The notes under the pieces were generated by a model. It ran no database searches and had not been told where the DNA came from. It saw nothing but the letters and a program-made list of their open reading frames with translations. 7,776 bases of DNA, from contig JALWNS010000050.1 of NCBI GenBank assembly GCA_027083655.1, forward strand, positions 1 through 7,776. Direction: 5' to 3'. Shown piece after piece: positions 1-6,870 of the stretch (its first letter is position 1; the number at the start of each line of letters is the position of its first letter). The DNA is from Bacteroidales bacterium (GTDB lineage Bacteria > Bacteroidota > Bacteroidia > Bacteroidales > S143-33). Both the position numbers and the translations under genes were made by a program.

Positions 1-15
1 TTTTATTGCCTCCTG

Positions 16-50
16 AAAAATCCGGAGCAACAGTGTTGCCCGGATTTTTT
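16..50 (+). terminator. Rho-independent terminator of an upstream operon
   Basis: An inverted repeat pairs 16-25 with 40-49 and, after one unpaired A at 26, 27-31 with 35-39, leaving a 3-nt loop. The right arm runs into a T-rich tail through position 56. The left arm begins with A5, so the hairpin could also work on the other strand. No coding sequence ends inside the window before it, so the gene it serves lies to the left. It separates that gene from the accBC unit. Confidence 0.85.
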
Positions 51-190
51 GTTTTTAGGCATGTATAAATTTTTTGTAGTTTCTGTTTATTGTTAATATT
101 ATAGTAGTATCCTATCCTTTTTGCCAGTTTTTTCATTTTAGTGGTATAGCCGTCAAAGCCCATAATCTTAGGTAAAACTTGTATTAAAGT

Positions 191-219
191 TTTGTTTTTA
201 TAAAAAATTTATAAATTTG
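191..219 (+). promoter_or_regulatory. Bacteroidota-type promoter for accB-accC-bactofilin
   Basis: TTTG at 191-194 and TAAATTTG at 212-219 are 17 bases apart. They match the -33 TTG and -7 TAnnTTTG elements known for the Bacteroidota primary sigma factor. A start of transcription near 226 would leave a leader of about 17 nt before the accB ATG. The site lies after the terminator at 16-49 and is the only good promoter match noticed in the 190 nt between them. Confidence 0.7.
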
Positions 220-242
220 ACCTCAAACTTAAACTATCTATT

Positions 243-776
243 ATGGTTTCTCTAAAAGAAATTCAGAAGTTCATACAGGAGTTAGCTAAGTCTGATATAG
301 TCAGGCTTGAGCTAAAAAGTGAAGATCTTGAGCTTAATGTTCAATTCAAGCCCGAACAAAAAGAAGTAGAAGCTAATACCGAAAAGATTATAATCCCACA
401 GATGGCTGCACAAATGCCTGTTCCTCCTGTTGCACAGCCACCTATGCCACAACCTGCCGCTCCGCAACAGGCGCAGCCACAAGTAGCAGACGATCAGCAA
501 GCCAAGCAGAAACAAGAGGAGAAAGATGCAGATCTCATCGAAATTCGTGCTCCAATGGTAGGAACATTTTACCGTCGTCCTGCTCCTGATAAACCTCCTT
601 ATGTAGAAGTAGGGGACCATATTAAGCCAGGCGATGTTGTTTGTATCATTGAGGCAATGAAGTTGTTTAACGAAATAGAAGCCGAAGTAGAAGGTGTTAT
701 CGAAAAGATACTCGTCGAGGATGCTACTCCTGTCGAGTATGATCAACCATTGTTCCTTGTCCGTCCTGCTAAATAA
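243..776 (+). CDS. accB: Biotin carboxyl carrier protein of acetyl-CoA carboxylase (AccB/BCCP)
   Basis: This protein carries the biotin that shuttles CO2 from AccC to the carboxyltransferase in the first step of fatty acid synthesis (malonyl-CoA formation, cytoplasm). The 177 residues show the usual three parts: an N-terminal region (about 1-45) beginning with a helix typical of BCCPs, a mobile linker rich in Pro, Ala, Gln and Met (about 53-90), and a C-terminal biotinyl domain (about 97-176). The EAMK motif places the biotinylated lysine at K140. The segment around 103-125 ([13 protein letters not shown] and following) contains the 'thumb' insertion of acetyl-CoA carboxylase BCCPs, which argues against a pyruvate or propionyl carboxylase carrier. 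It is somewhat longer than E. coli BCCP (156 aa), mainly because of the linker. The ATG at 243 follows AT-rich DNA with no Shine-Dalgarno sequence, normal for Bacteroidota. accC begins 23 nt downstream. Confidence 0.96.
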   Translation: MVSLKEIQKFIQELAKSDIVRLELKSEDLELNVQFKPEQKEVEANTEKIIIPQMAAQMPVPPVAQPPMPQPAAPQQAQPQVADDQQAKQKQEEKDADLIEIRAPMVGTFYRRPAPDKPPYVEVGDHIKPGDVVCIIEAMKLFNEIEAEVEGVIEKILVEDATPVEYDQPLFLVRPAK

Positions 777-799
777 GATCCAACTAAAAAGGAAAAGTG

Positions 800-2143
800 A
801 TGTTTAAGAAAATACTCATTGCTAATAGAGGCGAAATAGCTTTGCGTGTCATACGCACTGCTAAGGAAATGGGAATCAAGACAGTGGCAATTTATTCTAC
901 TGCTGACAAAAATTCATTGCATGTTCGCTTTGCCGATGAGGCAGTTTGTATAGGTCCACCAGAAAGCTCCAAGTCATATCTTAATATACCGCAAATAATG
1001 GCTGCGGCCGAATTGACAGGTGTAGATGCTATACATCCGGGATACGGCTTCTTGGCAGAAAATTCACTTTTTGCTCGTATATGCGAAGAGAATGGTATTA
1101 CATTCATAGGACCTACAGCCGATCAGATCGATAATATGGGAGACAAAGCTACTGCACGCCGTATAATGATAGAAGCTGGAGTGCCTGTAGTGCCTGGTTC
1201 TGATGGTGTTATTGATGACCTGGATAAAGCAAAAGGTATAGCCAAGGAGATTGGTTATCCTGTTATGCTTAAAGCAACAGCAGGTGGTGGAGGCAAAGGT
1301 ATGCGAGTTGTTTGGTCAGAAGATGAGTTTGAAAAAGCATGGAATAATGCCAAGATGGAAGCCAAAGCAGCTTTTGGTAATGATGGGGTCTATATAGAGA
1401 AGTTCATAGAGGAACCCCGTCATATTGAGATACAGATAGCCGGGGATAAATATGGCCGTGTCGTACACCTATCAGAAAGGGAATGCTCTGTGCAACGTAG
1501 ACATCAGAAATTAATTGAAGAGACACCTTCGCCTTTCATTACAGAAGAGCTTAGAGAGAAAATGGGACAGGCCGCAATCAAAGCAGCGCAGGCTATCAAT
1601 TACCAGAGTGTAGGTACAGTCGAATTCCTTGTGGATAAGAATCGAAACTTTTACTTTATGGAGATGAATACGCGTATACAAGTAGAGCATCCTATTACTG
1701 AGGAGGTTATAGAGTTTGATCTTGTCAAAGAACAGATTAAAATAGCAGCTGGTGTGGCCATTTCTGGAAAGAACTATTATCCTAAAATGCATGCTATCGA
1801 ATGCCGTATAAATGCAGAAGATCCATTTAATAACTTTATGCCATCACCAGGTAAGATTGAAGTATGGCATATGCCAGGTGGCCATGGAATTAGGGTCGAT
1901 TCCCACGTTTATGCTGGTTATGTGGTACCTCCTTATTACGATTCTCTGGTTGCGAAACTAATTGCAGTAGGCCAGGAGAGAGAAGAAGCAATACGTAAAA
2001 TGCAACGTGCCCTGGAAGAATTTGTAATCGAAGGTATTAAGACTACAATCCCGCTACATCAGAAAATTTTAGCTCATCCAGATTTTGTAAAAGGAAATTA
2101 TAATACTAAATTTCTGGAAACTTTTAAATTCGACGAATCATGA
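800..2143 (+). CDS. accC: Biotin carboxylase subunit of acetyl-CoA carboxylase (AccC)
   Basis: AccC uses ATP and bicarbonate to carboxylate biotin on AccB. The 447 residues match the usual length (E. coli 449). The N-terminal domain opens with [12 protein letters not shown]. The ATP-grasp domain has K116, K158 and the glycine-rich loop AGGGGKGM (161-168). K237, E275, E288 and N290 correspond to the ATP/Mg and bicarbonate site. [10 protein letters not shown] (289-298) supplies the catalytic R292 and E296. R336 in ECRINAEDP matches the conserved biotin-site arginine. All expected catalytic residues are present, so the enzyme should be active. It ends after the C-terminal domain, with no fused biotinyl domain, so it is the separate-subunit type. 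The start is ATG at 800. An in-frame GTG at 797 is possible but would only add one residue, and AAAGGAAAA just upstream suits the ATG. The stop overlaps the next gene by 4 nt. Confidence 0.97.
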   Translation: MFKKILIANRGEIALRVIRTAKEMGIKTVAIYSTADKNSLHVRFADEAVCIGPPESSKSYLNIPQIMAAAELTGVDAIHPGYGFLAENSLFARICEENGITFIGPTADQIDNMGDKATARRIMIEAGVPVVPGSDGVIDDLDKAKGIAKEIGYPVMLKATAGGGGKGMRVVWSEDEFEKAWNNAKMEAKAAFGNDGVYIEKFIEEPRHIEIQIAGDKYGRVVHLSERECSVQRRHQKLIEETPSPFITEELREKMGQAAIKAAQAINYQSVGTVEFLVDKNRNFYFMEMNTRIQVEHPITEEVIEFDLVKEQIKIAAGVAISGKNYYPKMHAIECRINAEDPFNNFMPSPGKIEVWHMPGGHGIRVDSHVYAGYVVPPYYDSLVAKLIAVGQEREEAIRKMQRALEEFVIEGIKTTIPLHQKILAHPDFVKGNYNTKFLETFKFDES

Positions 2144-2523
2144 AAAGCAAAGGAAACGGGGAACAGACTGTAGCAAATGTATTTAATATTATTGGTAATG
2201 GCACAAATATCAAAGGAGACGTTAATGCAAGTGGAGATATCCGTATAGACGGCACAATTGTCGGTAATCTGAACACCTCTGGCAAACTTATTATTGGAGA
2301 GCAAGGCTATGTCGAAGGAGAAACAAGCGTTAGAGTGGCAGATATTTCTGGATCTTATAAAGGTAAACTTACTGCCTCTGAGCTTGTGGTGTTGAGAGCT
2401 TCCTCTAAGTTTGATGGAGACTTGTTTACAAAGAAAATTGTTATAGAAGAGGGTAGCGTATTTAATGGTACCTTGACAATGGAACAGAATGCACAAAAAT
2501 CTTCTCAGAACAAAAAAGAGTAA
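2140..2523 (+). CDS. Bactofilin (polymer-forming cytoskeletal protein)
   Basis: This 127-residue protein has the bactofilin pattern: a short polar N-tail (1-16), then a central domain of about 100 residues (17-115) built from short beta-helix rungs with recurring Gly and alternating Ile/Val, for example [20 protein letters not shown], and a charged C-tail ending SSQNKKE. Bactofilins polymerise without nucleotide, usually at the inner face of the membrane, and organise cell-wall synthesis, cell shape or chromosome-segregation proteins. The specific role here cannot be read from sequence. Its ATG overlaps the accC stop (ATGA at 2140-2143), so it is probably translated by ribosomes finishing accC and transcribed from the accB promoter. 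No M23 peptidase, the frequent neighbour of bactofilin genes, is present in the window. The terminator starting at 2548 follows directly. Confidence 0.9.
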   Translation: MKSKGNGEQTVANVFNIIGNGTNIKGDVNASGDIRIDGTIVGNLNTSGKLIIGEQGYVEGETSVRVADISGSYKGKLTASELVVLRASSKFDGDLFTKKIVIEEGSVFNGTLTMEQNAQKSSQNKKE

Positions 2524-2547
2524 TAGATTTAATATCTCGTCATAATA

Positions 2548-2581
2548 GGGCTATCCTTGTGGCAAGGGATAGCCCTTTTTT
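2548..2581 (+). terminator. Rho-independent terminator after the bactofilin gene
   Basis: The 9-bp stem GGGCTATCC (2548-2556) pairs with GGATAGCCC (2567-2575) and extends by TTG/CAA around one extra G. T6 follows at 2576-2581. It lies 24 nt after the bactofilin stop and closes the accB-accC-bactofilin unit. Confidence 0.93.
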
Positions 2582-2657
2582 GTTATATCACAAAGTCATT
2601 AATTAGCCCTATTGATGTTTTACAAATTATTAACCTCACTACCTAGATACTAAGTAT

Positions 2658-2665
2658 TATCTTTG
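2658..2665 (+). promoter_or_regulatory. Likely -7 promoter box for the MATE gene
   Basis: TATCTTTG at 2658-2665 matches TAnnTTTG and sits 16 nt before the ATG at 2682, giving a leader of only about 10 nt. No TTG lies at the expected distance upstream (roughly 2636-2642), so the -33 element is weak or absent. A separate promoter is expected because a strong terminator lies just upstream. Confidence 0.45.
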
Positions 2666-2681
2666 CCCCAAATCAAAAAAA

Positions 2682-4082
2682 ATGGACCAAAAAGTTACAA
2701 AAGGGGTTAGAATACTTCAAGGGGATCCTAAGAAAGCTATTATTAAGCTAGCTTTGCCAATGATGGCAGGAATGCTCGTCCAGACATTATATAACTTGGT
2801 AGATGGTATCTGGGTAGCCGGATTGGGCAAAGATGCCCTGGCAGCTATTGGACTTTTTTTCCCTGTTTATATGGTTATTGTTTCTATAGCTTCTGGACTT
2901 TCTGTTGGGGGAAGCTCTGCTATCTCGAGAAAAATAGGGGCAGTGGACAAAAAAAACGCAGATAGTGCTGCTATTCATACACTGGTTATAAGTTTGCTGG
3001 TTGGTGGTTTAATAATCCTGCTTGTTTTCCCCTTTCTGCGAAAGATCTTTAGCATATTGGGTGCTACAGGTGTTGTCCTTGATTATGTTGTAGGATACTC
3101 CCGTATCATAATTGCAGGCCTGATAATAATTTTTTTTACCAATATTGCCAGTGGTATTCTTCGTGGTGAGGGAGATATGCAGCGGGCAATGTACGCCATG
3201 ATACTGGGTTCTGTATTGAATATTATTTTGGATCCAATATTTATTTATGTTTTTAACCGGGGAATAAAAGGGGCGGCATGGGCAACATTAGTTTCTATTA
3301 CTGTTTCTGCTTTGTTTATGTTCCGGTGGCTTTTTATCAACAAATCGACATATATTAGCTTTAATTTCCGGCAGGCTAGTTATAATCCACATATTCTTAA
3401 TGAAATATTAAAAGTTGGTATACCAGCCTCTTTCTCGCAATTGGCTATGGCTTTTGCTATGTTTTTCATTAACATGATAATTATTAAAGTTGATGGCACA
3501 GATGGTATAGCTGTCTTTACTAGCTCTTGGCGTATAATACTTTTTGGTATTGTTCCTTTGCTAGGTATTGCTATGGGTGTCACTAGTGTCACAGGTGCAG
3601 CATTTGGAGCACAGGATTTTGACAAATTACGGACTGGCTATCTTTACGGAGTAAGCTTTGGCTTTGTTGTTGAGTTTTTTGTTGCCCTAACCATATTTTT
3701 TCTTGCTCCACAGTTGGCTTTTCTTTTTACTTATTCCGCTTCAGCAAGTAGTATATCCGGAGATATGGTCGTGGCTTTGAAAATATTTAGCCTCTTCTTG
3801 CCTGGAGTTCCCTTAGGTATGATTACATCTGCGATGTTCCAAGGTATAGGAAAAGGAATGTATGCTTTTTCTATAACATTTCTAAGAACAATAATTTTCC
3901 AATTGATATTTTCTTATTTGCTTGCAATAACCTTTGGAATGGGACTCAAAGGTGTGTGGTGGGGTATAATGCTAGGAAACCTTTCTGCATCATTAATTGG
4001 CTTTATTTGGGGACAGTTTGTTATCTCACGTTTAAAAAAACAATTTCCTGTGCCAGAACCTTTATTAGGCTATGAAATGTAA
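2682..4082 (+). CDS. MATE-family multidrug/cation antiporter
   Basis: This is an inner-membrane protein of 466 residues with about 12 hydrophobic segments in two halves, the normal length and layout of the MATE family (Na+ or H+ driven export of drugs, dyes or metabolites). Family features include the N-terminal pattern GDPKKAIIKLALPMMAGM followed by LYNLVDGIWVAGLG (about 14-49), SGLSVGGSSAISRKIG (71-86), RGEGDMQRAMYAMILGSVLNI (161-181) followed by LDPIFIY, and in the second half GVTSVTGAAFGAQD (299-312). The substrate cannot be deduced. The style is closer to the DinF/MepA-like and archaeal-type MATE groups than to NorM, but that is an impression. The start at 2682 is preceded by A8 and lies just after a -7 box. 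It is a single gene, followed by a long non-coding stretch and convergent serS. Confidence 0.92.
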   Translation: MDQKVTKGVRILQGDPKKAIIKLALPMMAGMLVQTLYNLVDGIWVAGLGKDALAAIGLFFPVYMVIVSIASGLSVGGSSAISRKIGAVDKKNADSAAIHTLVISLLVGGLIILLVFPFLRKIFSILGATGVVLDYVVGYSRIIIAGLIIIFFTNIASGILRGEGDMQRAMYAMILGSVLNIILDPIFIYVFNRGIKGAAWATLVSITVSALFMFRWLFINKSTYISFNFRQASYNPHILNEILKVGIPASFSQLAMAFAMFFINMIIIKVDGTDGIAVFTSSWRIILFGIVPLLGIAMGVTSVTGAAFGAQDFDKLRTGYLYGVSFGFVVEFFVALTIFFLAPQLAFLFTYSASASSISGDMVVALKIFSLFLPGVPLGMITSAMFQGIGKGMYAFSITFLRTIIFQLIFSYLLAITFGMGLKGVWWGIMLGNLSASLIGFIWGQFVISRLKKQFPVPEPLLGYEM

Positions 4083-4266
4083 TAGGTTGTGGATAAATGT
4101 ATATAAAACCAAGTACACATAGATTAGTATAAATGCCTATGAAGCTTACAATAATGAAAAGGGAAAATCTAAAAACAAAAATGATTCGTATTAACCAATA
4201 TGTTTAAAAGACTGGGTCGTTAACAAAAGTATAATACCACTTCTTAACTGAAAATGTACAAATGAT

Positions 4267-4331
4267 AAGTGCTTATATCACCAGCAAGTGGCATGGGTGC
4301 TTTGTAGGCAAGTAAGATTATATAAGTATTT
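4267..4331. other. Possible branched RNA fold downstream of the MATE gene
   Basis: Positions 4267-4278 can pair with 4320-4331 (12 bp, two of them G-U on + RNA; the core CTTATAT/ATATAAG is perfect). Inside it, CACC at 4279-4282 can pair with GGTG at 4296-4299, and CTT-G around 4300-4304 with CAAG at 4309-4312. The pairing was found by eye, and AT-rich DNA gives such stems by chance. Confidence 0.25.
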
Positions 4332-4446
4332 TTGATAAAAAATATTAATCAAGGTTAGCGTTAGTTTTGTAAAGATCCTTTTAACTGCAAGAGTATCATA
4401 AAAAATGCAAGTATATCTGAAGTGTAAATTAATTGCTTAGGTTATA

Positions 4447-4478
4447 AAATTTCTAATGCATAGCGTTAGATAAAATTT
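4447..4478. other. Hairpin with flanking ATAAAATTTC direct repeats
   Basis: CTAATGC (4453-4459) pairs with GCGTTAG (4463-4469) over a 3-nt loop, with one G-U pair. AAATTT at 4447-4452 can continue the stem with AAATTT at 4473-4478 across a 3-nt bulge. The 10-mer ATAAAATTTC is also present as a direct repeat at 4444-4453 and 4470-4479. It has no T-run after it and so is not a terminator. Confidence 0.3.
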
Positions 4479-4552
4479 CAAATAACACACTGAAAATCAG
4501 TAAAACATAGGTGCTCTAAATTACTATTTATTGGCCCAATGCGTAGTGTAGG

Positions 4553-4590
4553 ATAAAAGAGCACGCCTAAAAACAGGCGTGCTCTTTTAT
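4553..4590. terminator. Bidirectional terminator between MATE and serS
   Basis: A perfect 16-bp inverted repeat (4553-4568 with 4575-4590) has a 6-nt loop. The GC-rich core AGAGCACGCCT/AGGCGTGCTCT is flanked by A4 on the left and T4 on the right, so each strand has a U-run after the hairpin. It lies 74 nt after the serS stop on the - strand, where it is the obvious terminator. For the MATE gene on the + strand it is about 470 nt past the stop. Confidence 0.92.
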
Positions 4591-4664
4591 AATTGTATTT
4601 TTACGGGGACTTTCATCAAAAAGGCAAGGACTGGGAAAAGTTTTCTAAAAAGACACAAATTATC

Positions 4665-5939
4665 TTACTTAATTATGTCAAAACCTGTATAAGGCACTAA
4701 AACATCTGGTATTTTTATTCCATCTTGGGTTTGGTAATTCTCTAGTATAGCCGCGTAGATACGTGGTAATGCCAAAGCACTCCCATTAAGTGTATGGACG
4801 AGGCGTGTCTTTTTCTCCCCATTAGGACGGAAACGTATTTTCATACGATTGGATTGGAATGTCTCAAAATTCGATACAGAACTAACCTCTAACCAGCGGT
4901 CCTGGCCTGCAGAGTAAACTTCAAAATCATACGTCATAGCAGAGGTAAAACTCAAATCACCTCCACACAAACGAACAATTCTATACGGTAAACCGAGGCT
5001 TTGTACAAGGCTTTCCACGTACTCCACCATTTCATCTAAAACTTCGTATGAATTATCCGGATGCGCAATTTGCACAATCTCTACTTTGTCAAACTGGTGA
5101 ACCCTGTTTAATCCCCTTACATCTTTACCGTATGAGCCTGCCTCGCGTCGGAAGCAAGGTGTGTAAGCTGTCAGTTTTACTGGTAATTGCTTTTCTTCCA
5201 GTATAATGTCCCTGTAAATATTTGTCAGGGGTACTTCTGCTGTCGGTATAAGATAGAAATCATCTAGCAATGTACGGTACATTTGTCCCTCTTTGTCAGG
5301 TAATTGTCCTGTACCAAAAGCCGTTGCCTCATTTACCATAAACGGGGGTACATATTCCATGAAGCCTTGATCGCGGGCCTTGTCCAGAAAATAACTTATC
5401 AGTGCGCGCTGTAATACCGCACCTTTCCCCTTGAAAACAGGAAAACCAGAGCCTGTTAATTTGGTACCGAGCTCAAAGTTTATTATATCATATTTAGCGG
5501 CGAGCTCCCAATGTGGCAAAGGTTCAAAATCAAATGCTGGTTTATCTCCGCCTTCACGAATAATCTCATTATCAGTCTCATCTCTACCGGCAGGTACGTC
5601 TTTGTGTGGTATATTAGGTAGCTGTACAACTAGCTCAAAAAGCTTCTTATCCAGTGGATCGAATTTAGCTTCTAGCTCTTTTATGCGCTCTTTTAGATCC
5701 ATTGACTCTTTTTTGGCATGCTCTGCTTCGTCCTTCTTGCCTTGTTTGTATAGCAAACCTATTTGTTTGGCTAATGTGTTTTGTCTGGCCTTCAGATTTT
5801 CTATCTCTTTCTGTAATTCACGTTTTTCTTTATCAAGCTCTGTTATCTGGTACACGATGTCTTTAGCATCAAAATTTTTAATCTTAAGCCGTTCTATTAC
5901 GTAATCAGGATTATCTACAATAAATTTAATCTGTAACAT
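4665..5939 (-). CDS. serS: Seryl-tRNA synthetase (SerS)
   Basis: This cytoplasmic class II enzyme charges tRNA-Ser (and tRNA-Sec where present) with serine. The 424 residues are close to the usual bacterial length. An N-terminal long coiled-coil arm (about 30-103), rich in Lys, Glu and Leu, contacts the tRNA long variable arm. The catalytic core follows: motif 1 region with the conserved proline around 161-190, the serine-recognition TAEVPL (233-238), motif 2 FRREAGSYGKDVRGLNRVHQF (263-283), EVSSVSNFETFQSNRMKIRF (351-370), and motif 3 TLNGSALALPR (383-393). All expected motifs are intact. The ATG at 5939 gives the canonical start MLQIKFI. The gene follows rpmA but is separated by a terminator (6020-6054) and has its own promoter (5967-5993), so it is at least partly independent of the ribosomal operon. 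Confidence 0.98.
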   Translation of the reverse strand: MLQIKFIVDNPDYVIERLKIKNFDAKDIVYQITELDKEKRELQKEIENLKARQNTLAKQIGLLYKQGKKDEAEHAKKESMDLKERIKELEAKFDPLDKKLFELVVQLPNIPHKDVPAGRDETDNEIIREGGDKPAFDFEPLPHWELAAKYDIINFELGTKLTGSGFPVFKGKGAVLQRALISYFLDKARDQGFMEYVPPFMVNEATAFGTGQLPDKEGQMYRTLLDDFYLIPTAEVPLTNIYRDIILEEKQLPVKLTAYTPCFRREAGSYGKDVRGLNRVHQFDKVEIVQIAHPDNSYEVLDEMVEYVESLVQSLGLPYRIVRLCGGDLSFTSAMTYDFEVYSAGQDRWLEVSSVSNFETFQSNRMKIRFRPNGEKKTRLVHTLNGSALALPRIYAAILENYQTQDGIKIPDVLVPYTGFDIIK

Positions 5940-5966
5940 AACTCTATTTTTTTATAAAATCATTAG

Positions 5967-5993
5967 CAAAGGTAATAATTAACTTTCTAACAA
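5967..5993 (-). promoter_or_regulatory. Bacteroidota-type promoter for serS
   Basis: On the - strand, TTG at 5993-5991 and TACCTTTG at 5974-5967 are 16 bases apart, a near-consensus -33/-7 pair. Transcription would begin around 5960, leaving about 20 nt of leader before the ATG at 5939. No T-box or other long leader is possible in that space. Confidence 0.65.
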
Positions 5994-6019
5994 GTATAAT
6001 TTTATTCGTCCTATTAAAC

Positions 6020-6054
6020 AAAAAAAGGGAGTGTAGCAATTCTACACTCCCTTT
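6020..6054 (-). terminator. Rho-independent terminator after rpmA
   Basis: A perfect 13-bp stem (6024-6036 with 6042-6054; core GGGAGTGTAG) has a 5-nt loop. On the - strand it is followed by a run of seven U from the A-run at 6020-6026. It lies 17 nt after the rpmA stop and ends the rplU-rpmA transcript before serS. Confidence 0.93.
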
Positions 6055-6071
6055 AATTGAAGCAGATAATC

Positions 6072-6410
6072 CTATTGGTGTTTAGAGGCAACTAAATTAC
6101 GCTCTTTGCGTTTTTGTTCGCGCTCACGCTTTTGTGCTACTGCTTTCTCGTAATCTTCTTTGGTTAAAACAGAAACATATGATCTATTGCCACGTTTCTT
6201 CTCAAAAAATACATAACCATCGATCAATGCAAATAATGTATAATCCTTACCAACTCCGACATTCTTGCCAGGGTGGTGCTTTGTACCTCTCTGGCGTACG
6301 ATTATATTTCCAGCTTTTACAAATTGTCCTCCAAATTTCTTAACTCCAAGCCTTTTACTTTCGGAGTCGCGACCATTTCGGGTTGAACCTTGACCTTTTT
6401 TGTGTGCCAT
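6072..6410 (-). CDS. rpmA: 50S ribosomal protein L27
   Basis: L27 is a large-subunit protein whose N-terminal tail reaches toward the peptidyl transferase centre. The sequence [29 protein letters not shown] at 1-29, then [20 protein letters not shown] (33-52), is the classical L27 signature. The N-terminus is of the direct form, with no cleavable leader of the Firmicutes type. The body ends near residue 83 and is followed by an extra tail of about 29 residues (84-112, [20 protein letters not shown] and on) that is highly charged and probably helical. Most L27 proteins are about 85-95 aa, so 112 is long. It is 33 nt downstream of rplU, with no promoter noticed between them. Confidence 0.97.
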   Translation of the reverse strand: MAHKKGQGSTRNGRDSESKRLGVKKFGGQFVKAGNIIVRQRGTKHHPGKNVGVGKDYTLFALIDGYVFFEKKRGNRSYVSVLTKEDYEKAVAQKREREQKRKERNLVASKHQ

Positions 6411-6443
6411 GTGATTACAATTTTGGGTTAATCAATAATAAAT

Positions 6444-6755
6444 TTAACGTACAATATCCTCTACGAGGATCTGGGTGAGATACTGACGATGACCGTTGAG
6501 CTTCTTATAGCCCTTGCGTCTCTTCTTCTTGAAAACTAATACCTTATCCCCCTTCAAATGACGAAGGACCTTTACTTTTACCTTGGCGCCTTTTACAACA
6601 GGCTGACCAACCTCTACTTGATCACCGTCTTCAATAAGATAAACCTTATCGAATTCTATTACTTCGCCTTCGGCATTTGGAAGACGGTGTACATACAGCT
6701 TTCTGTCCTTTTCTACTTTAAACTGCTGTCCCTGGATTTCGACTATTGCATACAT
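6444..6755 (-). CDS. rplU: 50S ribosomal protein L21
   Basis: L21 binds 23S rRNA in the large subunit. Starting at ATG 6755 the protein has 103 residues, the same as E. coli L21, and begins MYAIVEIQGQQFKV, the usual family start. The C-terminal signature VFKKKRRKGYKKLNGHRQYL (74-93) is intact. The frame stays open to a GTG at 6797, but those 14 extra residues lie in the leader, are not family-like, and pass through an A10 run, so the ATG is preferred. No Shine-Dalgarno sequence is present; A10 at 6762-6771 lies just upstream, and A-rich upstream DNA favours initiation in Bacteroidota. rplU heads an operon with rpmA. Confidence 0.97.
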   Translation of the reverse strand: MYAIVEIQGQQFKVEKDRKLYVHRLPNAEGEVIEFDKVYLIEDGDQVEVGQPVVKGAKVKVKVLRHLKGDKVLVFKKKRRKGYKKLNGHRQYLTQILVEDIVR

Positions 6756-6827
6756 AAGCTCTTTTTTTTTTGGGCTAAGGCGGTGCCTTATCCGCACTCT
6801 TTACTGTGCCTTATAACCCATATTTTG
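6756..6827 (-). promoter_or_regulatory. Candidate regulatory leader of rplU-rpmA
   Basis: The predicted leader of about 70 nt contains the 9-mer ATAAGGCAC twice on the - strand (6814-6806 and 6791-6783). Copy one can form GCAC/GTGC (6809-6806 with 6797-6794, 8-nt loop). Copy two can form TAAGGC/GCCTTA (6790-6785 with 6781-6776, loop ACC), extendable by GG/CC past an A-G mismatch. Copy one could instead pair with the same GCCTTA, so alternative folds exist. Bacterial r-protein operons are often self-regulated through such leaders; that this one is regulated is inference. It does not match any named leader I can recognise. Confidence 0.35.
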
Positions 6828-6832
6828 TCGTG

Positions 6833-6862
6833 CAAAATTAATAAACACTATTTGAAAAACAA
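6833..6862 (-). promoter_or_regulatory. Bacteroidota-type promoter for rplU-rpmA
   Basis: On the - strand TTG at 6862-6860 and TAATTTTG at 6840-6833 are 19 bases apart, within the accepted spacing. Transcription would start around 6827. The promoter lies in the 115-nt gap after the repeat-protein gene, which has no evident terminator, so read-through from that gene may add to expression. Confidence 0.65.
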
Positions 6863-6870
6863 AATTAGTT

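Larger units (their letters stand above)
4083..4664. other. 582-bp non-coding stretch between convergent MATE and serS
   Basis: No open reading frame of convincing length or composition is seen on either strand; the best small one on + is 22 codons (4139-4207). The DNA is AT-rich. It contains two possible RNA structures (4267-4331 and 4447-4478), one TAnnTTTG match on + (4362-4369) without a well-placed -33 TTG, a repeated octamer AGCGTTAG (4357-4364 and 4462-4469), and a perfect bidirectional terminator at 4553-4590. It may be a long 3' region of the MATE transcript, a decayed gene, or a small RNA locus. The sequence alone does not decide. Confidence 0.6.

Noticed and set aside
312..746. 144-codon frame on the - strand inside accB
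   Set aside because: It is antisense to a clear accB, with an improbable Cys/Tyr/Phe/Arg-rich composition; a shadow frame.
797..799. GTG at 797 as the accC start
   Set aside because: The adjacent ATG at 800 gives the canonical [12 protein letters not shown] start and is better spaced from the AAAGGAAAA stretch.
2098..2496. 132-codon - strand frame opposite the bactofilin gene
   Set aside because: Antisense to a recognisable bactofilin beta-helix; no promoter or family resemblance.
4139..4207. 22-codon reading frame MKLTIMKREN... after the MATE gene
   Set aside because: It is too short, has no recognisable signal or start context, and is expected by chance in AT-rich DNA.
4083..4552. tRNA, tmRNA, SRP RNA or RNase P RNA in the non-coding stretch
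   Set aside because: None of the conserved sequence blocks of these RNAs was recognised; no cloverleaf or tag peptide.
5431..5904. 157-codon + strand frame inside serS
   Set aside because: A Ser/Leu-rich shadow of the serS coiled-coil and core codons; serS has all its class II motifs in the other strand.
6772..6793. Leader inverted repeat as a terminator
   Set aside because: On the - strand it is followed by A10, not a U-run, and on the + strand the T-run precedes the stem, so it cannot act as an intrinsic terminator in either direction.
6756..6797. N-terminal extension of L21 by 14 residues from a GTG at 6797
   Set aside because: The extra residues come from the hairpin-bearing leader and an A10 run, are unlike L21, and the ATG at 6755 gives the standard 103-residue protein.
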